A DNA stretch of 64,000 bases from Allocoprobacillus sp002160865 (lineage in GTDB: Bacteria; Bacillota_I; Bacilli_A; Erysipelotrichales; Coprobacillaceae). Below the pieces are notes generated by a model that saw only the letters and a program-made list of their open reading frames with translations, was not told the DNA's origin and made no database searches. A program made the position numbers and the translations under genes. This document shows, piece by piece, positions 54,632-62,533 of the stretch. The stretch is taken from the NCBI RefSeq assembly GCF_042850985.1, contig NZ_AP031415.1, positions 248,001 through 312,000 of the forward strand. Reading direction: 5' to 3'. Every line of letters begins with the position of its first letter. Position 1 is the stretch's first letter.

Positions 54632-55711
54632 ATGGAAAAGCTCAATAAATTAACAATGATGGATTATATTGAAGAAACACCAAGTGTTCTTCAATATAAT
54701 ATCCAACATAGAGAAGATTTATTAAAACCATTATTTGATTATATTCAAGATAAGGCGATAACACAACTAATTCTTGTAGCATCAGGATCTAGTTATAATG
54801 CTTGTTATGTCGCTAGAGCGTTTTTATTAAAGTGTTTAGATATTTCTGTTCGTATTTTAACTCCCTATACATTTACATATTATGAACATCATTTTAATGG
54901 AAACGATTTAATCATTGTCATTAGTCAAAGTGGTTTATCAACGAATGCCATTGAAGCTTTAAAAAAAGCTAAAAGTTTAAACTATTATACAGTATGTTTA
55001 ACTGGAAATAAAAATAGTGATGTGAAAGATTACGCTGATTTAACCATAGAATATGGAGTGGGAGAAGAACTTGTTGGCTATGTTACTAAAGGAGTAACAA
55101 CACTTGCTTTATATTTATGCTTGTTTGCTATTGAATATACAAAAAAAGAAAAATATATAGCAGAATTAGAAAAAGTGGTAAAGCTTAATCAGGAAATGAT
55201 CGAAAAAAGTAAGCAGTTTATTCAAAATCATTTCAAATCATTTTCTTCTATGCATCAATGCTATGTATGTGGAGCAGGAGCAAATTATGGAACAGCTTTA
55301 GAAGGAGCATTAAAAATAGGTGAAACGATTCATGTACCTAGTCACTGTTATGAAATAGAAGAATACATTCATGGTCCCAATTTACAGTTGACACCAAGTT
55401 ATACAGTTATTTTCTTCGATGGAAATGATAAAGCAAGTAAACGTGTTCAACAAGTTTATCTGGCAACAAAAAAGGTTACTGATCATTGTTTTATGATTAG
55501 CAACACATATCAAGATGAACACGTTCTTTCTTTAAGTGAACAAGTTATAGAAGAGTTATCATCGCTTGTTTATTTACCGTTTGTTCAAATTTTATCTTTT
55601 GAAATATCAAATTCGTTGAAGAGTGTTTATCAACATCCCTTACTTAAAGAATTTAAGAAAATAGCATCTGCTAAAACAGAAAATTTTGTAAATTATGATG
55701 AAGATGATTAA
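54632..55711 (+). CDS. SIS-domain enzyme (GlmS isomerase-like)
   Basis: A 359-residue double-SIS protein resembling the isomerase half of GlmS and the GfrE/GfrF deglycases. First SIS: VASGSSYNACYVARAF and VISQSGLSTNAIEALK. Second SIS: CGAGANYGTALEGALKIGE followed by EIEEYIHGPN. It has no glutaminase domain. In the gfr operon two such enzymes act on glucoselysine- and fructoselysine-6-phosphate; the pair here may divide work the same way. It starts one base after the previous stop and overlaps the HAD gene by 17 bp. Confidence 0.85.
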   Translation: MEKLNKLTMMDYIEETPSVLQYNIQHREDLLKPLFDYIQDKAITQLILVASGSSYNACYVARAFLLKCLDISVRILTPYTFTYYEHHFNGNDLIIVISQSGLSTNAIEALKKAKSLNYYTVCLTGNKNSDVKDYADLTIEYGVGEELVGYVTKGVTTLALYLCLFAIEYTKKEKYIAELEKVVKLNQEMIEKSKQFIQNHFKSFSSMHQCYVCGAGANYGTALEGALKIGETIHVPSHCYEIEEYIHGPNLQLTPSYTVIFFDGNDKASKRVQQVYLATKKVTDHCFMISNTYQDEHVLSLSEQVIEELSSLVYLPFVQILSFEISNSLKSVYQHPLLKEFKKIASAKTENFVNYDEDD

Positions 55712-56345
55712 AAAAAAGACAATTATATTTGATATGGATGGAGTGATATTTGATAGTGAAGTAACTTATATGCAAGAGTTGATGGATTTCTTTCAAATGT
55801 ATGATATTCATTTAACCATTGATGATTGTAAAAAAGTAATAGGTGTTGATAGTCGTTTATTTGACGATATTGTCTACAGTTGGTGGCAAAACAAAACACC
55901 AAAAGATGAGTTTTTAGAAATTCTAGATAATTATTATCAATCTATTGATAGAAATTATCAAGCAATTTTAAATCCTCATGTACTTTCCCTGTTAGATTAT
56001 TTAAAAACAAATCATTATCAAATAGCTCTTGCTTCATCATCAAGTAAACAATTAATTGATAAAGCTTTGATATCATCAGGAATTTTTGATTATTTTGACT
56101 TAATAACAAGTGGTATGGCTTTTCAAGAAAGCAAACCTCATCCTGAGATATATCTTTATACGATAGAAAAGTTACATGCACGTAAAGAAGAAACTCTTAT
56201 TATTGAAGATTCCTCCCCAGGTATTCAGGCAGCGGTCAATGCTGGTATTGATGTTGTTGCTATCAAAGATAAAAGATTTTCACTTGATCAAAGTCAAGCT
56301 AATGCTATTATTGATGATATCATTGATGTAAAAAAATATATATAA
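55695..56345 (+). CDS. HAD-superfamily phosphatase (beta-phosphoglucomutase-like)
   Basis: A 216-residue HAD subfamily IA enzyme. Motif I is FDMDGVIFDSE with the nucleophile and acid Asp, motif II is LASSSSKQLID, and motif III/IV is IIEDSSPGIQAAVNAG. A helical cap lies between motifs I and II. The substrate is likely a sugar phosphate made or imported by this operon. The start overlaps the SIS gene; ATGs at 55695, 55698 and 55704 are possible, and none has a strong ribosome-binding site, so translation is probably coupled. Last gene before a strong terminator. Confidence 0.88.
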   Translation: MMKMIKKKTIIFDMDGVIFDSEVTYMQELMDFFQMYDIHLTIDDCKKVIGVDSRLFDDIVYSWWQNKTPKDEFLEILDNYYQSIDRNYQAILNPHVLSLLDYLKTNHYQIALASSSSKQLIDKALISSGIFDYFDLITSGMAFQESKPHPEIYLYTIEKLHARKEETLIIEDSSPGIQAAVNAGIDVVAIKDKRFSLDQSQANAIIDDIIDVKKYI

Positions 56346-56346
56346 T

Positions 56347-56388
56347 AAAAAAGCTGTAATGAAACTATATAAGCATTACAGCTTTTTT
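56347..56388. terminator. Bidirectional terminator after the PTS operon
   Basis: AAAGCTGTAATG pairs with CATTACAGCTTT, flanked by A and T runs, giving a 15-bp stem overall. Confidence 0.9.
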
Positions 56389-56411
56389 GGTAAAAAGTAA
56401 TGAAAAGTATA

Positions 56412-57207
56412 TTATTTAGGTAACATAGGTTTATATGTTGTCTTATTATGTTGAACAAATTCAGCTTGAATCTTTTTGAAAACCTCTGGTTTTGTAAAAA
56501 GATCATAGGCACTGCCAGCTAAAATATGTGCAGCATATAAAGCACCTTTTTCACCGATAGTTGATCCCGCACAGGCTGTTGCCTGCCAAGTATGAGGAGC
56601 AATAATAATAGGCCAGCAAACAGTATTAAATAAACCAGTTGGCATGATATAACTCACATCTCCTGAATCAGATGAAGCATAAACAGGATTTTCTTTCCAA
56701 GCGTTTCTATTAGCTACATTTATAAAAAGAATTTGATTTTGTTGGTAGGAAGCTTGTGTACGTTCTAAAACATTTTTATCTATTGTGTTTTGTAATTCTT
56801 TAGCAAAATTGAGTTCTGCTTTTGTGTATTGAAGACATTTTGCTTCCAATAAATTTTGATTAAAACAAATCAGCAAAAGCATGGTTTTCCTTAAGCTCGC
56901 ATGTTCCATAACCATGTTCAACAGAAACTGTTGTTTCACTCATCAAAGTAGCTCCCTGTGCAACAAGCTCAACATGTCTAGCAACTTCTTTAACATCTTC
57001 TATTTGTGGGGCGCGTATGATATACCAGGTACTTACTTTATCTGGCACAATATTTGGTGAAAAATCACCACTGTTTGTAGTATAATAAATTCTCACTTTA
57101 TCGATGACGTGTTCTCTTAAATAGTTACAGCCAATACTCATTAATTCTACAGCATCTAAGGCACTTCTGCCTCTTTCTGGAGCAAAAGTAGCATGAGAAG
57201 TTTTTCC
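56412..57207 (-). pseudogene. AbgB-like M20 aminoacylase, truncated and frameshifted
   Basis: The C-terminal half of a p-aminobenzoyl-glutamate hydrolase subunit B-like M20 peptidase. Readable pieces from the 5' side are SHATFAPERGRSALDAVELM, NSGDFSPNIVPDKVSTWYI, VSVEHGYGTCELKENHAFA and, after a frameshift in a four-base A run at 56862-56865 (three needed), NQNLLEAKCLQY to the end. The metal-site SSDSGDVSYIMP and HTWQATAC are present. Everything upstream of about 57207 is missing and is replaced by the start of an unrelated truncated gene. Confidence 0.85.
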
Positions 57208-57888
57208 GGATCTTTAGTTACAATTCTTAAGAATGTTGAAGAACAAGCGGAAAGACTTAACGATTTAAAAGTTGTCATTGATGGAAATACTTTTAAGAGA
57301 ATTGACACAAAATCATATCCAGGTGTAGCTATTCGTGAAATGGTGATGAATGCAGTATGTCATGCAGATTACTTTATTCGCTCGAATATTAAAATTGAGT
57401 TTTTCCCAGACAAAGTAAAAATTACAAGTCCAGGAGGAATATTTGATGCCTCATTAGATGATATTATGAATGGTGTACAGACATATCGTAACCCTAGATT
57501 GGTTCATATTTTTGATAAATTAGGAATGATTGAAAACTTTGGGACAGGTATACCTAGAACGATGTATAGTTATAAAGATTATGATGTGAAACCTGAATTT
57601 AAAGTAACAGATAATTTCTTTATTGTAACATTACCAAATGTGAATTATTTAGGTGACCAAATAAATGATCAAATAAATGACCAAATAAATGATATAGGTC
57701 TAGAGATTTTAAAAGCGATTAAACAACATCCAGGAATTAAGGTCCCAGAGATAGTGAATATACTTTACGAAGTTGATCCATCTATTACAGCAGATAAAGT
57801 TAGAAACTCGATAAAAAGAAATCTAACTAAATATGTTGAACATAAAGGCTCAAACAAAACGGGAGGATACTATCTAATTAAAAAATAG
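57193..57888 (+). pseudogene. C-terminal fragment of AlbA_2/HATPase DNA-binding regulator
   Basis: Encodes the ATPase-like and winged-helix end of an ATP-dependent DNA-binding protein of the AlbA_2 type. The GHKL-like part shows AIREMVMNAVCHADY and DKVKITSPGGIFDASLDD, then IENFGTGIPRTM. A three-fold DQIND repeat joins it to a C-terminal helix-turn-helix. The usual N-terminal AlbA_2 domain is absent: the frame begins inside abgB sequence (up to about 57207), so the first dozen codons are fortuitous. It is a remnant, possibly still translated. Confidence 0.75.
57653..57688 (+). repeat. Three 12-bp tandem repeats
   Basis: GACCAAATAAAT, GATCAAATAAAT and GACCAAATAAAT in a row encode a repeated DQIN unit. 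Similar linker repeats are common in this protein family. Confidence 0.8.
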
Positions 57889-57971
57889 CATTTGAAAATA
57901 AACACTTGATGATTTATATAAAATTCATAGAAAAAATGATAAAGAAAAAATCAAAAGGGGGGGTAAAGATA

Positions 57972-58544
57972 ATGAAGATAGCAGTTGTACAAGCAAGTTC
58001 ACAGATATCTAAAAATAATATGCTATATAGTTATACTAAAAAATATGCAAAAGATGCTGATGTTATTAACTTTGGATGTTTTTTAGATGACGAAGAAAAA
58101 TATTCATATATAGAAATATCAATTTTAATAGGCATGTTAATTGATGAGAATGTCGTTGACTTCGTTGTTACTGGGTGTTCTTCTGGTCAAGGTATGATGC
58201 TTGCTTGTAATAGTATGCCTGGCGTATTGTGTGGTTATGCACCAACACCTAAAGATGCTTATTTGTTTGCTCAAATAAATAATGGTAATGCTATATCTTT
58301 ACCACTAGGTGAACAGTATACATACATAGGTGAGGAAAACTTAGAAATGACACTAAAAGCTTTATTTTCTGAACCTTTTGGAGGTGGCTATCCTGCAAGT
58401 GAAGCACAAAGAAAAATAGCAGATTCAAAAATGTTGAAAGAAATAAGAGCAAAATCTCAACGAGAATTAAAAGAATTTCTTAGTGAGATTGACCCTCTAT
58501 TAATAGAGAAACTTAATCGAAAGATTAAAGCTGTTTTAAGTTAA
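57972..58544 (+). CDS. RpiB/LacA/LacB-like sugar-phosphate isomerase family protein
   Basis: A 190-residue protein of the RpiB/LacAB superfamily. Typical parts are MKIAVVQASSQ (instead of the usual IALGSDHAG), FVVTGCSSGQGMMLACN (the substrate loop with Cys) and GVLCGYAPTPKDAYLFAQINNGN. The family isomerises ribose-5-phosphate, galactose-6-phosphate or related sugars. Divergence at the N terminus makes the substrate uncertain. GGGGGGG precedes the ATG at 57972. It is the last gene of island 2 and is separated from the PTS operon by two broken genes; it may once have belonged to a sugar pathway. Confidence 0.8.
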   Translation: MKIAVVQASSQISKNNMLYSYTKKYAKDADVINFGCFLDDEEKYSYIEISILIGMLIDENVVDFVVTGCSSGQGMMLACNSMPGVLCGYAPTPKDAYLFAQINNGNAISLPLGEQYTYIGEENLEMTLKALFSEPFGGGYPASEAQRKIADSKMLKEIRAKSQRELKEFLSEIDPLLIEKLNRKIKAVLS

Positions 58545-58789
58545 TGAATATTAGTAGAAATTTATATCAGTAAAATACCATCTGTTTAGCACATCAAAAA
58601 ACAAGGCCATGTTTGGTTGATTTTACGTGAAAATAGCCTATAAAACATGAGTTTATGCGTGATTTATACGTGAAAGATTCTTTAAACTTAATTAACAATT
58701 GTATACGATAAATAAAAATTGCCCTAAAAAATATATTTTTTCGATTTATTTTAACGATTTTATTCCTGACAAAACGATAAATAAGTGTT
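58545..58789. other. Right end of island 2, non-coding
   Basis: No gene. It contains integrase arm-type repeats TATGCGTGATT (58654) and TATACGTGAAA (58665), 11 bp apart, a further TTTTACGTGA at 58621, and two copies of ACGATAAATAA (58706, 58774). Confidence 0.55.
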
Positions 58790-58809
58790 TTACCTTATGT
58801 TGGTGAATA
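58790..58809 (+). repeat. att site 3 (right end of island 2)
   Basis: TTACCTTATGTTGGTGAATA, two mismatches from the rpsR 3' end at 18375. It presumably abuts the original chromosome. Confidence 0.75.
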
Positions 58810-58842
58810 GAAAGAAAAAAAGCCCATATAATCAGGGCAATG

Positions 58843-58872
58843 GAGTCAACTTAGTAAGTTGGCTCTTTTTTA
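58843..58872 (+). terminator. Terminator formed by the IS left end
   Basis: GAGTCAACTT pairs with AAGTTGGCTC around AGT and is followed by a T-run. It would block transcription entering the IS. Confidence 0.7.
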
Positions 58873-58987
58873 TTTTTTTGGAAATAAAAGAGTGTCTTTT
58901 TTACTTGTAGTTAAGTATAATTATCTATTTATTATCTTATTTCCTTTACTTTTATTGTATAATGTAGTTAAGAAAGAAGGTGCTTCT

Positions 58988-59188
58988 ATGTTCGTTAGAG
59001 TTATCAAAAATAATAAGGGTAAGAAAAACACCTGTTTTTGCGCACTCGTTGAATCCTATCGTGATTCTTCTGGCGTTCCTAAACATCGTGTCCTTATCAA
59101 CTTTGGGCAGGTTGATGAGGAATCCGTTCCTTTTCTGAAGGCTGCTTTCGCCAAGAAAAAGCCTCGTCTTGTCTATGATGATGAATAA
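58988..59188 (+). CDS. IS accessory ORF (N-terminal transposase segment)
   Basis: A 66-residue protein, MFVRVIKNNKGKKNTCFCAL then ESYRDSSGVPKHRVLINFG. This is the segment that begins single-chain transposases of the IS1634/IS4 type. Here it is a separate frame that ends 13 bp after the main transposase start (ATGATGATGAATAATG region). The relation of frames (+1) does not fit simple minus-one slippage, so coupled re-initiation is more likely. GAAGGTG precedes the ATG at 58988. Confidence 0.75.
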   Translation: MFVRVIKNNKGKKNTCFCALVESYRDSSGVPKHRVLINFGQVDEESVPFLKAAFAKKKPRLVYDDE

Positions 59189-60605
59189 TGTAGTTAAGTC
59201 TTCTCAGCTGGCTGCTATCTTCAGTGAGTTTAATGCTATCATTCATTCTGATATCACAAACAGACTCTGTCGCAAGAGAACACAGGACTTTACCAGAAAT
59301 AGAAATATGAATTTCTATTCGCTCATCTATTACTTCATCTTCAGAAACAGAACCACAACCAATGCTGAACTCTCTCATTTTTATTCTTCCATAGATCGAT
59401 TTGAGAAGAGAATAAGCAAGCAGGCTCTCAACAAGGCCATTAGAAAGCTGAATCCAAATGTTTTTTCATATCTCATCAATCGATTTTCAGCCATCTATTA
59501 TACATCGTCGCTCCCTAAAAAATATAGAGGATATTTCCTGATTGCAGAAGATGGGACCTATATGGAAATCCCATACAATGTCTATAATATCTATGATTTT
59601 CATTTTGTGGAGAATCAACATATCATTGACATGTTCGATGTCAAAAAAGTCCAGTCCAAGGCCGGAGGACTCTATGATGTCCTTAATGGTCTGTTTATAG
59701 ATTTTTCACTCAGGCCTGCACCATATTCAGAATTGCCTCTTGCGTTTTCTCATCTCTATCGAAGTCAAAGTATATTCAAGGGAAAGGATGTCATTTATCT
59801 TGCTGACAGATATTATGGATCAGCCGAAATCATATCCCACCTTGAGTGTATTGATTATCATTATATCATCAGAGGAAAAAGCAATTTCTATAAGAAGCAG
59901 GTTGCGCTCATGAAATCTGATGATGAATGGATTGAGGTGGAAATTGATGAAAAATGGAGAAGGAGATTCCGATTTTCACCTGAAGCCATGGAATTGAGAG
60001 AAAATAATCCAGTCATGAAAATCAGGGTCATTAAAAGAAGAATTGAATATATCAACAATCATGGAGAGGCGTGTCAGAAAGAGCTTATTTTCTTTACCAA
60101 CCTAGGAGAGGAATTCTCTGCTCAGGAAATCATTGAGCTATATACATATAGATGGGATATCGAAGTTTCATACAAGACACTCAAAACAGGCCAGGAGATA
60201 GAAAGGCATATAAGCAGTGATGGTGATGTTGCACGAAATGATATATATGCAAAGGTACTGTTTCATAATATTGCAGGAATCATGAGAAAAGAGTTGAACC
60301 GTTCACTTGAAATGAAAGAGTCAAATAGACAGTATGTTGTCAACATAGCACAGCTACATGAAGTCATACATGATGTCAACATTCTGCTTTCAATGATCAA
60401 TGGTAAAAAAAGACAGCTAAAAAAGAAGATAGAACAGATAGAGAAGATGCTAGACAAAATAAAAGTGCCTGTTCGCCCAAACAGGCACTACCAACGATGG
60501 GGACGAGTCATGATTTCACCACCAAGCTATCGCTTCAGACTTGATGGAAGAAACAATCCAAAAGTCAGACGATACAAATCAGTGCTTATGACAATATCCC
60601 CGTAG
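59175..60605 (+). CDS. IS4-superfamily DDE transposase
   Basis: A transposase of about 476 residues. The signature Y-2-R-3-E-6-K is exact in YTYRWDIEVSYKTLK (about residues 322-336). The first Asp lies in IAEDGTYMEI and the second in VIYLADRYYGSA. A coiled C-terminal region (MINGKKRQLKKKIEQIEKML) ends the protein. Three consecutive ATGs (59175, 59178, 59181) and a TTG at 59169 are candidate starts; 59175 is chosen. GC content and codon use differ visibly from neighbours, indicating recent arrival. It appears intact. Confidence 0.9.
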   Translation: MMMNNVVKSSQLAAIFSEFNAIIHSDITNRLCRKRTQDFTRNRNMNFYSLIYYFIFRNRTTTNAELSHFYSSIDRFEKRISKQALNKAIRKLNPNVFSYLINRFSAIYYTSSLPKKYRGYFLIAEDGTYMEIPYNVYNIYDFHFVENQHIIDMFDVKKVQSKAGGLYDVLNGLFIDFSLRPAPYSELPLAFSHLYRSQSIFKGKDVIYLADRYYGSAEIISHLECIDYHYIIRGKSNFYKKQVALMKSDDEWIEVEIDEKWRRRFRFSPEAMELRENNPVMKIRVIKRRIEYINNHGEACQKELIFFTNLGEEFSAQEIIELYTYRWDIEVSYKTLKTGQEIERHISSDGDVARNDIYAKVLFHNIAGIMRKELNRSLEMKESNRQYVVNIAQLHEVIHDVNILLSMINGKKRQLKKKIEQIEKMLDKIKVPVRPNRHYQRWGRVMISPPSYRFRLDGRNNPKVRRYKSVLMTISP

Positions 60606-61054
60606 TTAAGAATACAATTATATTGTATCATAAATTTAATGGGATAAAATTTTAAAAAACGAAAAAAATCAACAGGGGCTTTATGCGCTTTTTTTGCATA
60701 ATAATAAAGAGTACATATAGTCATACCACAAGAATTACAGAAATAAAAAAAGAGTCACCTAGTCTAATATACTAAGTTGACTCCATTGACCTTGATAAAA
60801 TCAAGGCTTTTTTTGTTAATTTTAATTCACAAAATTAAATGTTGATCAAATTTATACGATAAAAATAAAGAAAAACAACCAGTATTGGAAGCTACAAAGA
60901 ATTTTTTATGTTACTTTGTAAAAAGAATAGATAATTTAAAAATATGCTTTATACAGAAATTTAATTCATTTATATCAAAATATTTATTGCATATTCCTAT
61001 AAAGTCATACTTTTTCCATAAAGAAATGCTACTATAAAAGTAGGAGGGAAAGTT
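60606..61054. other. IS right end, terminator and AT-rich spacer
   Basis: Contains the IS right inverted repeat (to 60787), the hairpin at 60790 and then about 240 bases with no supported gene. AGGAGGG for the next gene is at its end. Confidence 0.5.
60790..60814 (+). terminator. rpsR-type terminator beyond the IS
   Basis: CCTTGAT pairs with ATCAAGG, then CTTTTTTT. The arms are identical to those of the hairpin after rpsR (18410), consistent with this being the original chromosomal rpsR terminator or its copy. Confidence 0.75.
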
Positions 61055-61582
61055 ATGGATACACACAATATAGGAAGTTTTATAATAAGATGTAGAAAGA
61101 AAAAAGAAATGACTCGAAAAGAGTTGGCAGAACAATTAGGTGTAAAAGAATAATTAGTCAAAAAATGGGAAACGAATCTGTCATTTCCCAAAGGGACAGT
61201 TTTATCTTCTTTATGTGATTGCTTAGATATACGTGTTGAAGAACTGATTTTAGGTGAACATATAGAACAAGACGAACTACTAGAAAAATCAGAACAGATT
61301 ATTTTAGAACTTTATCATAAAAAGAGTGATGATGCATTTCTAACATATAAAATGATATGGTTTTTTATCCTTTTGCCTGTTGCTGTTTTTCTATTTGCAT
61401 CTATACAAACAAATTCTTTCATTAATGATTGTATAAATATGCTTTTTATCTTTACACCATTTACACTTATATATGGCTTTATAAAAATAATATCTTGTCT
61501 TTTACAAAATCGAGATTATTTTAAATATTTCTTACTCACTTCATGGAGTTTATTTATACTTGTTTTCTTCTTTTTTAAATAG
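61055..61582 (+). pseudogene. XRE regulator with membrane domain, ochre stop at codon 33
   Basis: A 175-codon gene of the XRE-plus-membrane-tail type. The helix-turn-helix reads IRCRKKKEMTRKELAEQLGVKE, a TAA (61151) replaces the expected Gln, and the same frame continues VKKWETNLSFPKGTVLSSL. The C-terminal part has two or three hydrophobic segments (FFILLPVAVFLFA, NMLFIFTPFTLIYGF, FLLTSWSLFILVFFF). AGGAGGG precedes the ATG. A single nonsense change inactivates it, unless re-initiation occurs downstream. Confidence 0.8.
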
Positions 61583-61653
61583 AAATGTAGAATATAATAA
61601 GGATAGTCTATATTTTTAATCCTGAAAAATGTTATGATATAGAGGGTGATAAC

Positions 61654-62529
61654 ATGTTATTAAAGGATAAAATGACAAGTATAACTTTGACAAGAGTAGA
61701 ACAGGATATTGTTGATTATCTTCTTAGTCATCAATCTTTACTTCACAAATTATCAACGAGAGATATTGCTAAAAAGGTATATTGTTCATCTTCGGCTTTG
61801 ATTCGATTAGCCCACAAATTAGGCTTTCAAGGCTATAGTCAATTGAAAGAACAATTAATCAAAGAGCAGGAATATCTTGATTCTCATTTTGATCATATTG
61901 ATGCTAATATACCTTTTACAGAAGATGAAACGATGATGGGGGTTGTAGGAAGTGTTTATCAAGTTATTCAGGAAGCTATGAATGATACAATTTCCCTATT
62001 ACATCATGATAGTTTGCAAAAAGCTGTAAAAATAATTAATCAATCACAACATATCTATATATTTAGTTTTAGTTCATATATATCATTGGCAACTGTTTTT
62101 CAACAAAAAATGTCAAGAGTTCATAAGCATGTTATTGTACAAAGTTGTCCGGGTGAAGACAATTATCAAGTAGATATGATGAATAAAAATGATTGTGCAA
62201 TTATTATTTCATACTCAGGTGAAAATCAGACATTATTAAGTGCTTCTCGTTTGATTAAGCAGAAAAATATACCTATCATTGTTATAACGAGTCTAGGGGA
62301 GAATACATTAAGTCATGATGGAGAAGTTGTTCTTTATATGTCAACGAGAGAAAAACTGTTTTCAAAAATTGCCAATTATACTTCGGAACATTCTGTATCA
62401 TTATTATTTGATATTCTTTATTCATGTTATTTCCGTTTAAAGTATCAAAAGAATTTAGAACATAAGATACATTATTCTAAATCTGTAGAACAAGAACATT
62501 TTTCATCAAATCAAATGATTAAGGAGTGA
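61654..62529 (+). CDS. MurR/RpiR family transcriptional regulator
   Basis: A 291-residue regulator with an N-terminal HTH_6 domain (STRDIAKKVYCSSSALIRLAHKLG) and a C-terminal SIS domain that binds sugar phosphates (YIFSFSSYISLA, then IIISYSGENQTLLSASRLI). The Ser-rich GlcNAc/hexose-phosphate site is conserved. AGAGGGTG precedes the start. It lies 4 bp before the oxidase-like gene and shortly before a GH1 phospho-glycosidase, so it probably controls a beta-glucoside or similar pathway in response to a phosphosugar. Confidence 0.92.
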   Translation: MLLKDKMTSITLTRVEQDIVDYLLSHQSLLHKLSTRDIAKKVYCSSSALIRLAHKLGFQGYSQLKEQLIKEQEYLDSHFDHIDANIPFTEDETMMGVVGSVYQVIQEAMNDTISLLHHDSLQKAVKIINQSQHIYIFSFSSYISLATVFQQKMSRVHKHVIVQSCPGEDNYQVDMMNKNDCAIIISYSGENQTLLSASRLIKQKNIPIIVITSLGENTLSHDGEVVLYMSTREKLFSKIANYTSEHSVSLLFDILYSCYFRLKYQKNLEHKIHYSKSVEQEHFSSNQMIKE

Positions 62530-62533
62530 GAAT

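Larger units (their letters stand above)
39014..58809. mobile_element. Island 2: tandem integration at the same rpsR site
   Basis: Bounded by rpsR-like 20-mers at 39014 and 58790. It carries an integrase at its left end, two XRE regulators, ParB/ParA, rpoN, a sigma-54 activator and a PTS operon. TATACGTGA-type repeats with 11-bp spacing occur inside both ends. No relaxase was recognised. It is probably an integrated plasmid-like element or a decayed ICE. Confidence 0.78.
58839..60787 (+). mobile_element. IS4-superfamily insertion sequence
   Basis: The left end starts AATGGAGTCAACTTAGTA and the right end, read in reverse, starts with the same 18 bases. Two overlapping genes lie inside. The element is about 1.95 kb. 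The homology between ends continues outward (AAAAAAAGCC and ATCAGG/ATCAAGG), so the true outer ends may lie up to 20 bp further out. No clear target duplication was found. Confidence 0.82.

Noticed and set aside
57653..57688. Short tandem repeats that might suggest a CRISPR-like array
   Set aside because: Only three 12-bp units without spacers, in frame inside a coding region; they encode a protein linker.
57972..58544. RpiB-like gene as the last member of the PTS operon
   Set aside because: A strong bidirectional terminator and two truncated genes separate them, so co-transcription is unlikely now.
58988..59188. Programmed minus-one frameshift joining the two IS frames
   Set aside because: The second frame is +1 relative to the first, and the short A-run near the end would need a +1 or minus-two shift; coupled re-initiation is simpler.
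61055..61582. Possible stop-codon reassignment, given three in-frame stops in otherwise good genes (45899, 49220, 61151)
   Set aside because: The stops are of two kinds (TAA and TAG), occur only in genes that look dispensable, and core genes use TAA, TAG and TGA normally.
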